Positions 34,601 to 41,818 of a DNA stretch of 64,000 bases are shown here, piece after piece. Both the position numbers and the translations under genes were made by a program. The DNA comes from an uncultured Flavobacteriaceae bacterium. Its GTDB lineage: Bacteria; Bacteroidota; Bacteroidia; Flavobacteriales; Flavobacteriaceae. Location of the stretch: contig CANMLX010000012.1 of the NCBI GenBank assembly GCA_947498845.1, forward strand, positions 1 through 64,000, written 5' to 3'. Under the pieces are notes generated by a model, which ran no database searches, was not told where the DNA came from, and saw only the letters and a list, made by a program, of their open reading frames with translations. How positions within the stretch are numbered: position 1 is the stretch's first letter; every line of letters starts with the position of its first letter.

Positions 34601-34767
34601 ATTTTAGCCTTAAATTCTATGGTTTTACCTCTTAATTCGTCATGTGATAAGCCTTCAAGAGCAGCTTCAAATGATTTTACTTTTTTAACTATAGGCGTAA
34701 TCGCCTTAACGTCTTGTTTAGATTTGTCTCCTACAAATACTTTTAAGACTGAATTTAAAAAACTCAT
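31414..34767 (-). CDS. secA: preprotein translocase ATPase SecA
   Basis: A 1117-residue motor of the Sec pathway, driving exported proteins through SecYEG with ATP. The Walker A motif is MQTGEGKTLVATLP (about residue 188), the DEVD box is AIVDEVDSVLVDDARTP, and the second nucleotide-binding domain shows NMAGRGTDIKL and the QLRGRAGRQGD signature. It is longer than E. coli SecA (901) because of insertions in the N-terminal and preprotein regions, as usual in Bacteroidota. The C-terminus lacks the zinc-binding CxCxSGx8C[HC] motif and instead ends in a basic beta segment (KIGRNDRVTIKHVMNG to WVLVED). Its last 87 codons are duplicated at 26797. Confidence 0.97.
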   Translation of the reverse strand: MSFLNSVLKVFVGDKSKQDVKAITPIVKKVKSFEAALEGLSHDELRGKTIEFKAKIAEATKAIDEKIANLLEEAENTEDIDRREDIYQDIDKLKDDAYQVTEDVLNTILPEAFAVVKETAKRFVNNTSINVTANEFDRIVSGEKPYVTLEGDNAIWANSWDAAGKPITWDMIHYDVQLIGGIAMHQGKIAEMQTGEGKTLVATLPVYLNALAGKGVHLVTVNDYLAKRDSAWMAPIFEFHGLSVDCIDYHKPNSAARKKAYNADITYGTNNEFGFDYLRDNMAHSPDDLVQRPHHYAIVDEVDSVLVDDARTPLIISGPIPKGDHHEFNELKPKVDNIVGVQRKYLTGVLAEAKKLIKEGDTKEGGFQLLRVYRGMPKNKALIKFLSEEGVKQLLQKTENFYMQDNNREMPKVDAELYYVIEEKNNQIELTDKGIEHISGKDEPDFFILPEIGLEVAKIENQNLETEKEAELKEELFKDFGVKSERIHTLNQLLKAYALFEKDTQYVVMDNKVMIVDEQTGRIMDGRRYSDGLHQAIEAKENVKIEDATQTFATVTLQNYFRMYRKLSGMTGTAVTEAGELWEIYTLDVVEIPTNKPIARDDREDLVYKTKREKYNAVIDEVVQMSQAGRPVLIGTTSVEISELLGKMLSIRKIPHNVLNAKQHKKEAEIVDQAGKSGQVTIATNMAGRGTDIKLSDEVKAAGGLAIVGTERHDSRRVDRQLRGRAGRQGDVGSSQFYVSLEDNLMRLFGSERIAKMMDKLGLKEGEVIQHSMISKSIERAQKKVEENNFGVRKRLLEYDDVMNAQREVVYKRRHHALFGERLRVDLANMIFDTSENIAETNKEANDFKNFEFELIRYFSMSSPITEDEFGKLSTQEIASKIYKAAFEHYREKMERNAELAFPVIKNVYENQGDKFKRIVVPFTDGVKSLNVVTELEKAYQTNGKQLITDFEKNITLAIIDDAWKTHLRKMDELKQSVQLAVHEQKDPLLIYKFEAFELFKSMIDLVNKDVISFLFKGELPQETQDTIQEARTRKQETVQTSKEEIPNLDERSAQSRAAGNTQQQQQVVETIVRDKPKIGRNDRVTIKHVMNGENKTLKYKQAEPLIAKGDWVLVED

Positions 34768-34884
34768 GGTGTTCGTTTTAGTATATTTTAGCTAGGTTAC
34801 CCCAGATTTTAATCAAATTGTCGTTGCGCTTTAAAGGCGCCTTCAAAGATACATTTTGTTATTATGTTTTGTAAACTATAACGC

Positions 34885-34913
34885 AAAAAAAAAGCCTCAA
34901 TTCGAGACTTTTT
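34885..34913 (-). terminator. terminator of the DUF2795 gene
   Basis: Minus strand AAAAAGTCTCGAATTGAGGC followed by TTTTTTTTT, a short stem with one G-T pair and a long T-run, about 25 bp after the stop. Confidence 0.65.
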
Positions 34914-34935
34914 AACTGTTCTTTATGCTTTTTAT

Positions 34936-35157
34936 TTAATATTCATCTTCATTCCAAAGATAGTCTTCGTCGGTTGGATAATCAGACCAGATTTCCTCAA
35001 TCGAATCGTAAGAATCTCCTTCGTCTTCGATTGACTGTAAATTCTCAACAACCTCTAAAGGAGCTCCCGTTCTAATAGCATAATCTATTAATTCGTCTTT
35101 TGTTGCTGGCCAGGGTGCATCACTTAAATAAGATGCTAATTCTAAAGTCCAATACAT
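34936..35157 (-). CDS. DUF2795 family protein
   Basis: A 73-residue acidic protein of the DUF2795 type. The core is LELASYLSDAPWPATKDELI, then YAIRTGAPLEVVENLQSI (residues 5-44), followed by an Asp/Glu/Tyr-rich tail (DSYDSIEEIWSDYPTDEDYL). Homologues next to secA or elsewhere in Bacteroidota are conserved but have no known function. Cytoplasmic, monocistronic, with a terminator at 34885. Confidence 0.8.
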   Translation of the reverse strand: MYWTLELASYLSDAPWPATKDELIDYAIRTGAPLEVVENLQSIEDEGDSYDSIEEIWSDYPTDEDYLWNEDEY

Positions 35158-35558
35158 TTCTTGTTGTGTTTAATTTTTTGCAAAAATAAATTTTTAGTTT
35201 AAACAGACAAGAAAAAAGTGAAATATTTAATCATTAATTAAAGGAACGTTTTAATTGTACTCTAAACGGTTGAAACTAAAATTTTTGCAGGGTTAATAAT
35301 ACGCTTGCGATGTTACAGTTTAAATTATTTGGGCGTTACCAGAGGTCGGACTATCCGCAGTCGCTCTCTTTTGAGGAGCTCCAACAATGCTTCTATCCCT
35401 AACGCAAAAGCTCTGTCTAGCCTCCCAATGGGAGGAATGCTACTTAAGCTTTAGACAAAAATTTTGATAATAACTTACTAAAATAATTTAAAAACTGTTG
35501 TAATTGGAAGCCTTTTTGGGCAGTAACACATCTACTTTGGATTTTTCGTACCTATGTG
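35158..35558. other. 401-bp intergenic region with one conserved-type repeat, no gene
   Basis: No ORF of note. It contains the GGGCGTTA...TAACGC repeat at 35331-35405. The rest is AT-rich with no recognisable site. Confidence 0.5.
35331..35405. repeat. Bacteroidota GCGTTA/TAACGC intergenic repeat
   Basis: Begins GGGCGTTACC and ends CCCTAACGC. Inside are the block GTCGGACTATCCGCAGTCGC, the palindrome GAGGAGCTCC, and the block CTATCCCTAACGC. From memory, a repeat of this shape (GCGTTA, then TCGGGCTATCCG, then a variable hairpin, then ATCCCTAACGC) is scattered through many Flavobacteriia and Cytophagia genomes. Its function is not known to me. Confidence 0.6.
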
Positions 35559-36131
35559 TTATGTCTTTTCAGGAATCCATTTAATTTCATTTGCTTGTAA
35601 ATCGTAAGACAATTTTCGTGCCAATACAAAAAGGTAGTCAGAAAGACGGTTTAGATAGACTAAAACGTTATTTTCAAAAGGTTCTAAATCATTTAATGCA
35701 GATGTTAAACGTTCGGCTCTACGGCATACGCAGCGGGCAATATGACAGAATGACACGGTTTGATGCCCTCCAGGGAGTACAAAATGCGTCATAGGAGGGA
35801 GTACTTTATTCATGGCATCCATTTCTTGCTCCAACTGTTCTATATCTCCATTAGATATTTTAGGAATATTTAAACGCGCTTTTCCATTTTTTAGAATGGT
35901 TTTCTCGGGATCGGTTGCCAAAACTGCACCTACTGTAAAAAGTTTGTTTTGGATAGTAACCAGCAAATCTTTATAATCTTGCTGTATATTTTGATCACGA
36001 ATTAAACCTAAATGCGAGTTTAACTCGTCCACAGTACCGTAACTTTCAATACGTATATGGTGCTTGGGTACACGCGTACCTCCAAATAAAGCTGTTGTGC
36101 CTTTATCTCCTGTTTTAGTGTAGATTTTCAT
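35559..36131 (-). CDS. cob(I)alamin adenosyltransferase, PduO type
   Basis: About 190 residues with the preferred start at MKIYTKTGD (36131); an upstream Met three codons earlier is possible. The ATP-binding N-terminal motif KIYTKTGDKGTTALFGG and the Arg-rich C-terminal signature CRRAERL, then YLNRLSDYLFVLAR, are diagnostic of the PduO/MMAB family, which transfers adenosyl from ATP to reduced cobalamin. It supports B12-dependent enzymes such as methylmalonyl-CoA mutase, none of which is in the window. Confidence 0.95.
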   Translation of the reverse strand: MKIYTKTGDKGTTALFGGTRVPKHHIRIESYGTVDELNSHLGLIRDQNIQQDYKDLLVTIQNKLFTVGAVLATDPEKTILKNGKARLNIPKISNGDIEQLEQEMDAMNKVLPPMTHFVLPGGHQTVSFCHIARCVCRRAERLTSALNDLEPFENNVLVYLNRLSDYLFVLARKLSYDLQANEIKWIPEKT

Positions 36132-36189
36132 GGTATGCAAGTTAAAGGTTAAAAGAAAATTGGCAAAAATTAAAATACCTAAATAATTA

Positions 36190-36714
36190 CTATGGCTCTT
36201 TTTTAAAGCTGTTTTTTAAGGTTTCAAACCCATCCCAATTTTCACCAGTATAGTAAATGTTGAAATGAATCTCTTTGTTATCTATGCCTATAGATTTATA
36301 ATCCGATTCCATATGAGCATTAAAACGATAAACAGCGTGACTCACAAAATTTGGTTTTATACTTTTTAAAAATAATTTATTTAAATAGCTAACAACAGCT
36401 TTTTCATCTTCAATATTTAAGATTATAATTTCATTTTTTTCAACTTTACTTTTTTTAATCTTTATACAACTAGTGCAAATTTTGCTGTATATGGAAATAG
36501 ATGCCTGTAAACGCTTATTTTTTCGCGTAATTAATATTTCTTCTTTATGTCCTCCAAATTCTCCAAAATCAGAAAAATAAGCTGTCAATAACAATGACGT
36601 GTTGGGTGTTACTTTATCAAGAGGTTGTTTTACATAATTATTATTTTTTGATGTATTATTTTGACTGTATGAGCTGATAGAAATAACAAAGAAGAATAAA
36701 AATATTGTTTTCAT
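36190..36714 (-). CDS. exported hypothetical protein
   Basis: A 174-residue protein with a signal peptide (MKTIFLFFFVISISSYSQ, residues 1-18). The mature part is mixed alpha/beta with a CTSC pair near residue 80 (SKICTSCIKIKK) that could bind metal or form a disulfide. The family is not recognised. It is the last gene of an apparent four-gene operon with two tiny membrane ORFs and a membrane protein upstream. Confidence 0.7.
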   Translation of the reverse strand: MKTIFLFFFVISISSYSQNNTSKNNNYVKQPLDKVTPNTSLLLTAYFSDFGEFGGHKEEILITRKNKRLQASISIYSKICTSCIKIKKSKVEKNEIIILNIEDEKAVVSYLNKLFLKSIKPNFVSHAVYRFNAHMESDYKSIGIDNKEIHFNIYYTGENWDGFETLKNSFKKEP

Positions 36715-36736
36715 AATTAATTATAGTATTACTAAA

Positions 36737-36862
36737 TCACTTCCTGAAATTAGTTTTCCTAAACATCATATTTCTATGCTTAATTTCCCGTTTTCTACTA
36801 AGCCTATTAGAGATTGTTTTTACAAAAAAGAATATCCCAAAAAGTACTAGAACCCAAATCAT
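36737..36862 (-). CDS. tiny membrane protein, 41 residues
   Basis: A short ORF: MIWVLVLFGIFFFVKTISNR (membrane helix, then basic), followed by LSRKREIKHRNMMFRKTNFR and a final Lys. Its ATG overlaps the stop of the preceding tiny ORF (ATGA at 36859-36862), a classic coupling arrangement, and it ends 22 bp before the exported protein gene. One N-in helix with a strongly basic tail. Not recognised. Confidence 0.55.
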   Translation of the reverse strand: MIWVLVLFGIFFFVKTISNRLSRKREIKHRNMMFRKTNFRK

Positions 36863-36981
36863 CTAAATCTGCTTTTATTTTTTTTCTTATCAAAACCCTC
36901 TTTAAAAGAAGATCTTCTTTTAATAGGGTTACCCACAAAATAGGAGACTAGTATAAACCCTATGATTAAAATTAATAACAT
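36859..36981 (-). CDS. tiny membrane protein, 40 residues
   Basis: A short ORF: MLLILIIGFILVSYFVGNPI (membrane helix) then KRRSSFKEGFDKKKNKSRFR. It starts 6 bp after the stop of the membrane protein gene at 36988 and ends in a 4-bp ATGA overlap with the next tiny ORF. Same architecture as its partner: one hydrophobic helix and a basic tail. The tight packing supports it as a real gene. Confidence 0.6.
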   Translation of the reverse strand: MLLILIIGFILVSYFVGNPIKRRSSFKEGFDKKKNKSRFR

Positions 36982-36987
36982 CGTAAT

Positions 36988-37872
36988 TTATTTCGCAATT
37001 AAGGTTTTTAAATGTTGCGTTAATTCAGAATTTAAATAAATGTATTCTAAAAAAGCATCATTATTAAACTCAAGTTCTCCTTTTTTATTAGTAGTAGCTC
37101 TTTTGTTTTTAATGCTTAAATAGTTTTCGTTGTGATTAGAGCTATATAAGCTAAAAATACTGTGGTTTTTTTCTAAATTATTAGCTAACGATAACTCTTT
37201 AAAAGCTTCTGGATTAGAGTTTTCTATAGCTTTAACCAATTGTGTTGGGGTTTCTATATAATTAAATGCGGGTAATTCTTTTTCCTTAAACCATGCGTTG
37301 CCTAATTCGCAAAAAGGCTCAGAAGCATATCCAATTGGGATTAATGTGGCAGGAGCTAAAATAATTAATGCTTCTATCACCCAAATAATGGTTAAAAAAG
37401 TGCCGCTAACTGTAGCGCTTTTAAATCCCCATGTTCCATATTGGTTTATTTCTCCAATAAAGCCAAACAACACATCTGGTTGTAATGCTAAGTTAAATGT
37501 TTGAAATAATTTAATATTACTTACAGTAATACCAATTCTAGACGAGCCATAACTCTCACCTGCATTAATCACTAAATCCACCCAAACAGCCCAATGGAAG
37601 TAAAGCGCCATTATTCCGGCTAAAAAAGATAAGCCTATGGTAAGAGGTACGTTTCTAATTTTACCAAATTTTACAACGCCATGACTTATAGTTAAGCCTA
37701 TTAAAAAACTAAAAGCAAGCGCTATAAAAAAATTAATATAGATAAAGGGTATATACCAAATAGCGTATGCGTAAGCAAGCCCTAAAATAGGAAGTGCTAT
37801 TAATGCAATTAAAATAAAATATAAGAAAGCAATAGGGTTAAATTTTCCAGAAGGCGCGTAGTATTTTGCCAT
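36988..37872 (-). CDS. multi-pass membrane protein of unknown function
   Basis: A 294-residue protein with five or so membrane helices in the first 190 residues: LYFILIALIALPILGLAYAY, a helix at 40-62, one at 75-92, and one near 165-185 ending ATLIPIGYASEPFCEL. A cytoplasmic C-terminal domain of about 100 residues follows. No transporter or enzyme motif is recognised. First gene of the operon that continues into two tiny membrane ORFs and an exported protein. Confidence 0.75.
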   Translation of the reverse strand: MAKYYAPSGKFNPIAFLYFILIALIALPILGLAYAYAIWYIPFIYINFFIALAFSFLIGLTISHGVVKFGKIRNVPLTIGLSFLAGIMALYFHWAVWVDLVINAGESYGSSRIGITVSNIKLFQTFNLALQPDVLFGFIGEINQYGTWGFKSATVSGTFLTIIWVIEALIILAPATLIPIGYASEPFCELGNAWFKEKELPAFNYIETPTQLVKAIENSNPEAFKELSLANNLEKNHSIFSLYSSNHNENYLSIKNKRATTNKKGELEFNNDAFLEYIYLNSELTQHLKTLIAK

Positions 37873-38225
37873 AGTTGATGAAATTAAAATTAGATACGCG
37901 AAAGATAATTAAATTATTATAACGATAAGTGATGTGTTTGATCTACACATATTTATATAGATGATCTGTTTTAAGAAAACATTAAAGCCGAGTTCGATTT
38001 AAGAATTGGTATTAGCTAGAATTTAATACATTTTCATAGCTTCAAGAGCGACATAATACGCTTGTTTAAAATAAACGCTTGATATAAAGGTATTTGTATT
38101 TTAAAAAATACTGTTCTTAGGTCGAAATCAGGTTCTTAGCTCTGGTTTCATTTTATGATGAAGCGTAGCACACAAAGCACTATTTTATTTAAGCAATTTT
38201 ATGTTAGAAATGATATTAGTTATCA
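37873..38225. other. 353-bp intergenic region with a repeat element, no gene
   Basis: Lies between two minus-strand genes. About half is the element at 37984-38140; the rest is AT-rich without features. Confidence 0.5.
37984..38140. mobile_element. non-coding inverted-repeat element, 157 bp (family of 9441-9704)
   Basis: Imperfect ends: CCGAGTTCGATTTAAGAAT on the left, and CCTGATTTCGACCTAAGAAC inverted on the right. TAGCTAGAATTTAATACATT to GTTCTTAGGTCGAAATCAGG aligns with 9575-9697. The left half is shorter than in the other copy. Confidence 0.55.
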
Positions 38226-38999
38226 TTATACTCTAATAATAAAATGCTCTTTAGCCTGTTCCTTTCTAAAAAAAACAATCCCCCAATAAAATGTATCGAT
38301 GGTAACCGTTACTTTTGGGTGTTGTTTTATAGTTTCCCAAGCTTGGGTCATGCCTTTAGACCAGTAAATGTCATCAAAGATAAATACAGAGTTGTTATGA
38401 GTTGTACTTAACAAAGATTCAAAATAGTGTAACGTTGGTTCTTTTTTATGATTACCATCAAAGAAGATTAAATCATAATTTTTTGAATTTAAATCTTTAA
38501 TGACATCGTTTATATTTCCTGTAATTTGGTTGATATTATCGAGAAGAATAGCATGAAAGTGTTTTTTGTTATAATCTGAAATTTGAGGACAACCTTCAAT
38601 AGTGTCAATTTTTGAATTGGGATTTACTCGACTCATAGCCTGTGTTGCAAACCCTATAGAAGTCCCTAATTCTAGAATATTTTGAGCTTTAAAATAGTTT
38701 ACAATCCTAAAAAGAAGTTTAGCTCTTTTTATAGTTGTGCCAGAGGTTTTAGCGATGTCTGAAATTTTTCTTTGTTTAGTATGTAGTTTTTTGCTTCCAG
38801 CTCCAAAATCTGATACACTAATTTTTAATTTAACGCTTTTTAAACGTATTATAAAATCTTTGATTTTATAATACTCTGGATATTTCGTTTTATCATAAAA
38901 GCATTTAGTAACCAAATCGTAAACAAAAGGTGAATGTACACCGTGTTGATTGGTAGCCTTTAATAAATATTTAATGTACTGTTTAACCTGATAAAACAT
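38226..38999 (-). CDS. class I SAM-dependent methyltransferase
   Basis: A 257-residue protein using the ATG at 38999; the longer frame begins inside a tandem repeat. The SAM-binding motif I is NILELGTSIGFATQAM (about residue 105), with motif II at DTIEGCPQI and the acidic motif at DLIFFDGNHKKEPTLHYFES, in the style of catechol O-methyltransferase-like enzymes. The N-terminus (KYLLKATNQHGVHSPFVYDL) is typical of a Bacteroidota family with unknown substrate. It probably follows the ABC-F gene in one transcript. Confidence 0.85.
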   Translation of the reverse strand: MFYQVKQYIKYLLKATNQHGVHSPFVYDLVTKCFYDKTKYPEYYKIKDFIIRLKSVKLKISVSDFGAGSKKLHTKQRKISDIAKTSGTTIKRAKLLFRIVNYFKAQNILELGTSIGFATQAMSRVNPNSKIDTIEGCPQISDYNKKHFHAILLDNINQITGNINDVIKDLNSKNYDLIFFDGNHKKEPTLHYFESLLSTTHNNSVFIFDDIYWSKGMTQAWETIKQHPKVTVTIDTFYWGIVFFRKEQAKEHFIIRV

Positions 39000-39017
39000 A
39001 ATATTTATAGTTTTTAA

Positions 39018-39056
39018 CAACCAACAACCAACAACCAACAACCACCAACCAACAAC
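39018..39056. repeat. short tandem repeat, 7-bp unit CAACCAA
   Basis: About five and a half copies of CAACCAA with one interruption, between the ABC-F stop codon and the methyltransferase start. A unit of 7 bp would change phase if coding, but it lies outside both genes; it could alter spacing of translation signals. Confidence 0.9.
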
Positions 39057-40924
39057 TATTCTTCAAGCTTTGCGGATAACTCAAACCAACGTTCTTCTTT
39101 GGTGTCTATAGTATCGATAATGCCTTGGAGTTCTTGTGATAGTTTATTAATATCATCTTGTGTTAGATCTGGATTATTGAACTTATTTTCCAGTTCTTTT
39201 TTGTCGTAGGCTAAAGATTTAAGTTTACTTTCTATGTTTTTAAGTTCTTTTTCTTCGTTATACGATAGTTTAGACGCTTTGTTCTCTTTCCAGGATTGTT
39301 TGTCTTTTTTATCTTCTGTTGTTTTTGAAATAGTAGATTGACTGTCTTCGTATACACGATAGTCTGAATAATTTCCGGGAAAATCTTCGATAACACCATT
39401 ACCTTTAAAAACAAATAGATGGTCTATAACTTTATCCATAAAATAGCGGTCATGAGATACCACAATAATACAACCAGGGAAATCTAAAAGAAAACTTTCT
39501 AAAACGTTAAGAGTTACAATATCCAAATCGTTGGTAGGTTCATCAAGAATTAAAAAATTTGGGTTCTGGATTAAAACAGTACACAAATAAAGTCGTTTTC
39601 GCTCTCCACCACTTAACTTCTCAACAAAATCGTATTGCTTTTTTCTGCTGAATAAAAAGCGCTCTAGTAATTGTTGTGCACTAATTTGGCGTCCTTTTTT
39701 TAATGGGATATAATCGCCAAATTCGCGGATAACATCGATAACTTTTTGTTCTGGTTTTATAGTAATCCCACTCTGTGTATAATAACCAAATTTAACCGTG
39801 TCTCCTTTTATAACTTTACCAGAATCGGGTTGCGCAGTTTGAGTTAATATATTTAAAAACGTAGTTTTTCCTGTGCCATTTTTTCCAATAATACCAACAC
39901 GTTCGCCTTTTTTAAAGGTGTATTCAAAACTATCCAGTATTTTTTTGTCTTTAAAGGCTTTAGATACTTTATGGAACTCTAAAATTTTACTTCCTAAGCG
40001 TTCCATATTAAGTTCTAGCTGTACTTGGTGGTCTTGTCGACGTTGGTGTGCACGATGCTTAATGTCTTTAAAATCGTCTATTCTAGACTTGGATTTTGTG
40101 GTTCTGGCTTTTGGCTGGCGACGCATCCAAGCGAGTTCCTTTTTAAAGAGTTGTTTTGCTTTTCCTGTTTCTACAGCTTCACGCTCTATTCTGGCATCAC
40201 GTTTCTCGAGATAATAAGAGTAATTACCTTTGTAACTATATAATTGCCCTTGATCTAGCTCTATAATTTCATTACACACACGTTCTAAAAAATACCGATC
40301 GTGTGTTACCATAAAAAGTGTAATGTTTTCTTTGGCAAAAAAGGATTCTAGCCACTCAATCATCTCAAGATCCAGATGGTTTGTTGGCTCATCTAAAATT
40401 AATAAATCGGGTTTATTAATTAAGGCATTAGCTAGAGATAACCGTTTTTTTTGCCCTCCAGATAACATCCCAACGTTTTGACTTAGGTCATTAAGCTTTA
40501 GCTTAAAAAGGATTTGCTTATATAACGTTTCAAAGTCCCAAGCATTATGTAATTCCATAGTATCAAAAGCTTTTTGATAGGCTTCAGTATCGTCAGGATT
40601 TAAAAGCGCTTGCTCATAATTTGCAATGATGTTTAGAATTGGATTATCTGATGAAAATATAGTTTCCTCAATGGTAAGGGTATCATCAAATTTAGGATCT
40701 TGCGATAAAAAAGAAACTTTTACGCCTTTTCTGTAAATAACACTACCAGAGCCGGCTTCATCTTCGCCCGAAAGAATTTTTAATATAGAGGTTTTTCCTG
40801 TGCCATTTTTGGCTACAAATGCTATTTTTTGATCTTTATGGATACTAAATGAAATATTTTCAAAAAGCGTAAGTTCTCCATAAGACTTTGATATGTTTTC
40901 AACTGTTAGATAATTCAACGGCAT
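39056..40924 (-). CDS. ABC-F family ATPase (Uup-like)
   Basis: About 622 residues from the preferred Met at 40924. Two ABC domains in tandem without membrane segments: Walker A AKNGTGKTSIL and GKNGTGKTTFL, signatures LSGGQKKRL and LSGGERKRL, Walker B LLILDEPTNHLDL and FLILDEPTNDLDI. A linker follows the first domain (about 245-300), and the C-terminal coiled coil (about 525-622, with an ELKNIESKLKSLAYDKKELE stretch) is the mark of Uup-type members. ABC-F proteins act on the ribosome; Uup-type proteins also bind branched DNA. Not an exporter. Confidence 0.9.
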   Translation of the reverse strand: MPLNYLTVENISKSYGELTLFENISFSIHKDQKIAFVAKNGTGKTSILKILSGEDEAGSGSVIYRKGVKVSFLSQDPKFDDTLTIEETIFSSDNPILNIIANYEQALLNPDDTEAYQKAFDTMELHNAWDFETLYKQILFKLKLNDLSQNVGMLSGGQKKRLSLANALINKPDLLILDEPTNHLDLEMIEWLESFFAKENITLFMVTHDRYFLERVCNEIIELDQGQLYSYKGNYSYYLEKRDARIEREAVETGKAKQLFKKELAWMRRQPKARTTKSKSRIDDFKDIKHRAHQRRQDHQVQLELNMERLGSKILEFHKVSKAFKDKKILDSFEYTFKKGERVGIIGKNGTGKTTFLNILTQTAQPDSGKVIKGDTVKFGYYTQSGITIKPEQKVIDVIREFGDYIPLKKGRQISAQQLLERFLFSRKKQYDFVEKLSGGERKRLYLCTVLIQNPNFLILDEPTNDLDIVTLNVLESFLLDFPGCIIVVSHDRYFMDKVIDHLFVFKGNGVIEDFPGNYSDYRVYEDSQSTISKTTEDKKDKQSWKENKASKLSYNEEKELKNIESKLKSLAYDKKELENKFNNPDLTQDDINKLSQELQGIIDTIDTKEERWFELSAKLEE

Positions 40925-40993
40925 AGTTTTTTGCAAATAACGGACAAAAAACCAAAAAATCCGATAAGAGTTTTATTGTTCATCATGAAAAGT

Positions 40994-41001
40994 TATATTT
41001 G
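40994..41001 (+). promoter_or_regulatory. -7 element upstream of the polysaccharide locus
   Basis: TATATTTG, a perfect TAnnTTTG match 21 bp before the first gene of the cluster. TTG at 40976-40978 is 15 bp upstream, shorter than usual. Likely the start of a long polycistronic transcript. Confidence 0.45.
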
Positions 41002-41022
41002 TCATAATTCAAAATTTAATTA

Positions 41023-41811
41023 ATGAAGCGACTTTTTTGGTCTTTTTTGATTCTTATTTTGTTATGCAGTTCATGTATTACAAATAAGGATTTGGTGTAT
41101 TTGCAGAATAATGACGGTACATTAGGAAACGAATCTTTACAAATCCAATCTATATCAAAGCCTTACCGTGTAGAAATTAATGATATATTAAGTATTAATG
41201 TTAAAGCGCTTGATAACGAATTAACAGCAATATTTAATCCAGTACAAAGAGGAAATACAGGAAGTAGTGGAGGTGGTTTATATTTTAGTGGTTTTACTGT
41301 AGATCTGCATGGCAATATTGAGTTCCCTATTTTAGGGGAAATTAATGTTCTCGGGTTTACGGTAGAAGAAATAGAGGCTAAAGTAAAAGAGGAATTATTG
41401 AAACAGTATTTTAAAGAAACAGCCGAAATATTTGTAACAGTTAAGTTGGCAGGCTTAAAGTACACTACAATAGGTGAAGTAGCTACAGGTGTGCATATAC
41501 TTTATCAAGATCGTGTTAATATTATAGAAGCATTGGCTAATGCTGGGGATATCAGTACAACTGGAGATAGAAGTGATGTGTTAATTATTAGACAGTATCC
41601 CAATGGTCAAAAAATTCATCATATTAACCTTCTAGATATATCGGCAATGCAATCACCTTATTACTTTATAGAACCTAACGATATAATAATGGTAAAACCC
41701 TTAAAACGTAAAGCTTTAGGGGCAGGTCAAACTGCAGTACAGACGTTTACAACTTTAGCATCAATATTTTCGGTGTTAGTGTCTACTTTTTTTCTAGCAA
41801 AAAATTTATAA
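41023..41811 (+). CDS. polysaccharide export outer-membrane lipoprotein (Wza-like)
   Basis: A 262-residue lipoprotein (signal ending LCSSC, Cys near residue 18) of the polysaccharide biosynthesis/export family. The poly-export domain (SKPYRVEINDILSINVKALD, then FTVDLHGNIEFPILGEINVLG) spans about 45-140, an SLBB domain about 145-225 (AGLKYTTIGEVATGVHILYQ), and a final hydrophobic helix (FTTLASIFSVLVSTFFLA) fits the alpha-helical outer-membrane anchor. It works with the Wzc-like kinase that starts 7 bp downstream. Confidence 0.9.
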   Translation: MKRLFWSFLILILLCSSCITNKDLVYLQNNDGTLGNESLQIQSISKPYRVEINDILSINVKALDNELTAIFNPVQRGNTGSSGGGLYFSGFTVDLHGNIEFPILGEINVLGFTVEEIEAKVKEELLKQYFKETAEIFVTVKLAGLKYTTIGEVATGVHILYQDRVNIIEALANAGDISTTGDRSDVLIIRQYPNGQKIHHINLLDISAMQSPYYFIEPNDIIMVKPLKRKALGAGQTAVQTFTTLASIFSVLVSTFFLAKNL

Positions 41812-41818
41812 GTTAATT

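Noticed and set aside
39000..39041. Longer N-terminus for the methyltransferase (start TTG at 39041)
   Set aside because: The added residues come from the CAACCAA tandem repeat; the ATG at 38999 begins the conserved domain.
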